6,891 bases of DNA, from contig JAUWSZ010000130.1 in the NCBI GenBank assembly GCA_030609865.1, positions 1-6,891 on the forward strand, written 5' to 3'. This DNA comes from a bacterium (GTDB lineage Bacteria; Desulfobacterota; DSWW01). Positions within the stretch are counted from its first letter, which is position 1. Every line of letters starts with the position of its first letter. A program made the position numbers and the translations under genes. The notes under the pieces are model-generated. The model was not told where the DNA came from and did no database searches. It saw only the letters and a list, made by a program, of their open reading frames with translations. Below, piece after piece: positions 6,301 to 6,891 of this stretch.

Positions 6301-6864
6301 TTCGGTTGCCTCCATTTTCCGTAATGCCGAGTTCTTCCTCCTTTTGTATTTCACGATTCCAGCGGCTTCCTCGATGAAGATCCTCCTCCGTTCCGGACCC
6401 GCGCTGATGATCTCCCCGATGTATCCCTGTTCGATGATCGAATAGGCCCGGGTACCGGTACCCGTGTCCGAGAACAGATCAACGATGTCTTTCAGACGCA
6501 CGGGCATTCGATTGATTCGGTACTCGCTCTCTCCGCCGCGGTAGTAAATACGTTCTATGGAGAGTTCTTCGAACTCCGAGTAGGGATGGGGAAATCCTCT
6601 GTCTTTCTGCTGGAGTACGAGGGCAACCCGGGCCATGCTCGCCGGAGCAAACTGCTCGCTTCCGCTGAAGAGGATCTCCTCCATGCTCTTCCCGCGCAGC
6701 CTCTTCGGGCTCTGCTCGCCAAGGACCCATCGCAGGGCGTCCACCACATTGCTCTTCCCGCAGCCGTTCGGACCGACAATCGCTGAAGTACCATCGGAAA
6801 ACAGGATGTCTGTCTCTTTGTAGAAGGACTTGAAACCATGAAGCGTCAGGCATTTCATCTGCAT
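3313..6864 (-). CDS. smc: Chromosome segregation/condensation ATPase SMC
   Basis: Structural maintenance of chromosomes protein, the ATPase of the bacterial condensin that organises and segregates the chromosome, normally with ScpA and ScpB (neither gene is in this window). From the chosen start it has 1183 residues, the usual SMC length. Seen in order: an N-terminal head with HGFKSF and Walker A GPNGCGKS (residues 31-38), an R-loop-like KRLRG (about 54-58) and a Q-loop IEQGYIGEI (about 144-152). A first coiled-coil arm follows to about 525, then a globular hinge at about 529-665 with GRGSFIPL, then the returning arm. The C-terminal head has signature LLSGGEKS (1092-1099), Walker B VLDEVD with the D-E pair at 1121-1122, and the H-loop ITHNKQ. 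All key residues are intact. ATG at 6864 is preferred over GTG at 6882 because AAGGGGTGA (6878-6870) sits 8 bases before it; a second in-frame ATG lies at 6858. ftsY follows after 27 bases, so co-transcription is likely. Confidence 0.97.
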   Translation of the reverse strand: MQMKCLTLHGFKSFYKETDILFSDGTSAIVGPNGCGKSNVVDALRWVLGEQSPKRLRGKSMEEILFSGSEQFAPASMARVALVLQQKDRGFPHPYSEFEELSIERIYYRGGESEYRINRMPVRLKDIVDLFSDTGTGTRAYSIIEQGYIGEIISAGPERRRIFIEEAAGIVKYKRRKNSALRKMEATEENLRHIEAIHFEIKRQMNALNRQAQKARRYQRLKEEIRRLDCTLAFRQYHALVDQERSEQEVKGEGEQKAARLTSEFRREEADIEEIRADLIQENREMEERKTRLLEQVQELNRIENKQIYIKQSHQELQGKRAEDERQIADTRVRLEEADREGTELTTKIGELSNRGKWIEEIVEEERERYEGILAQEKQLQDRIDSVKDSLFACMTKKAGLNNRQLAIQEKRKDLEQRKVRGEGEIRAMESEDERFSSKQRELENTLKGWKRKRGLSLLERVALEVHQRQLKGEFDALSEAIDRLQEDLNRKRSRLVSLQEFQENYEGFQEGVRAVMQKRKEEERLGKGIRGMVADVLETEPEFETALESVLGDKLQYIIVEEQEDGLQAIEYLKTQTLGRGSFIPLKLRGGSERDVDGGSVPGTPLIDVVRVRDEYQAIAEYLLGDVVLVPDLASGLDIWRNNGHFKRIVSKEGDLIDPEGVISGGKTNGSGYTVLKTKREIKELEKEVGRLEKEYRRNKGDADALLRKIRFNESDLERVQQDLYRLDMEILRGEKDAQQIAEHRKRDLQRKAVLDAEASQFNVELEALKEGEEQLAGEEQELAEQQLSREKTLSDLSRHIQDWTAEKELAQDDLNRQEIELQVIWEKRSGLFAHKRQIEQRIQTIRTYLLEKERDSEESLQKMNGLEKELEENEQRVADLERTRTEAEEALAGINERVHAQTSSVERKEEIAKGLKGELEETRHEQDALQVRLVELGLKKKNLEDQVWQRHRIDMTAEPELELSDEPDKEIEQKLEKLYTSLERIGEVNPTAIEEFESLQQRHQFYQHQFEDLKNSLESLKRLIQRINRITKARFLEALEQINERFQKIFPQLFKGGKALLQLDNPDDPLEAGIDMVAQPPGKRLQNINLLSGGEKSLAALALVIAIFQYKPSPFCVLDEVDAALDDVNVMRFTEILKEISKVSQFILITHNKQTMEIADRLYGVTMESPGISQIVSVKVH

Positions 6865-6869
6865 GAAAT

Positions 6870-6878
6870 TCACCCCTT
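6870..6878 (-). promoter_or_regulatory. Ribosome binding site deciding the smc start
   Basis: AAGGGGTGA is close to the anti-Shine-Dalgarno complement AAGGAGGTGA and lies 8 bases upstream of ATG 6864. The longest open frame begins at GTG 6882, but that start would place this site inside the coding sequence. The SMC family normally begins a few residues before the HGFKSF motif, which agrees with the shorter start. Confidence 0.7.
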
Positions 6879-6891
6879 GCACGAGGATTTC

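Noticed and set aside
5614..6324. Plus-strand open frame of 236 codons, leucine- and phenylalanine-rich, resembling a membrane protein
   Set aside because: It is the complement of the first SMC coiled-coil arm. Glu/Lys/Leu codons read antisense give Leu/Phe/Ser runs that mimic hydrophobic segments. The same holds for 66-707 and 328-852 opposite rny.
1..6891. Mobile elements, CRISPR arrays, tRNA, rRNA, phage or defence genes
   Set aside because: No inverted-repeat-bounded element, transposase or integrase motifs, spaced direct repeats, or tRNA-like cloverleaf was seen. The window is accounted for by conserved housekeeping genes.

Overview
The window is a compact housekeeping block with every gene on the minus strand, so it is transcribed from high to low coordinates. 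The order of transcription is smc (6864-3313), ftsY (3285-2101), a zapB-like gene (1996-1760), zapA (1734-1411), a structured RNA that I call 6S RNA/ssrS (about 1346-1147), a 235-base leader, and the 5' portion of rny, encoding ribonuclease Y (911-1, running off the window). The plus-strand open frames are antisense shadows of lysine-, glutamate- and leucine-rich coiled-coil genes.

The organism is a bacterium of middling GC content. The gene set suggests a Desulfobacterota ('deltaproteobacterial') lineage or a neighbour. SMC rather than MukB and RNase Y rather than RNase E as core factors occur together with a proteobacterial-style ZapB/ZapA pair and the zapA-ssrS linkage. This placement is an inference from gene content and order; no marker here fixes the taxon.

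Region by region: (1) 6891-3313 is a complete SMC ATPase with an intact head, hinge and coiled-coil arms. (2) 3285-2101 is FtsY, the SRP receptor, with all GTPase motifs and an unusual hydrophobic N-terminal segment. smc and ftsY are 27 bases apart and probably share a transcript. (3) 2101-2039 is a short junction with a stable hairpin abutting the ftsY stop, and a good sigma70-type promoter whose -35 element lies partly in the hairpin stem. (4) 1996-1411 is the zapB-zapA pair of Z-ring-associated proteins. (5) 1410-912 has no convincing protein gene. It holds a roughly 200-nt rod-shaped RNA fold where ssrS is expected, then a leader with a tandem repeat and a hairpin. (6) 911-1 is rny: membrane anchor, coiled coil and KH domain, with the catalytic HD domain outside the window.

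Together these genes cover chromosome organisation (SMC), co-translational membrane targeting (FtsY), division-ring assembly (ZapA/ZapB), growth-phase control of RNA polymerase (6S RNA) and mRNA turnover (RNase Y). I saw no mobile element, CRISPR array, tRNA, rRNA, phage or defence gene, and no evidence of a new biological system. The points worth a second look are regulatory or architectural: the hairpin/promoter junction, the 6S candidate and its surroundings, the TTG start of rny with an open frame upstream, and the hydrophobic N-terminus of FtsY.
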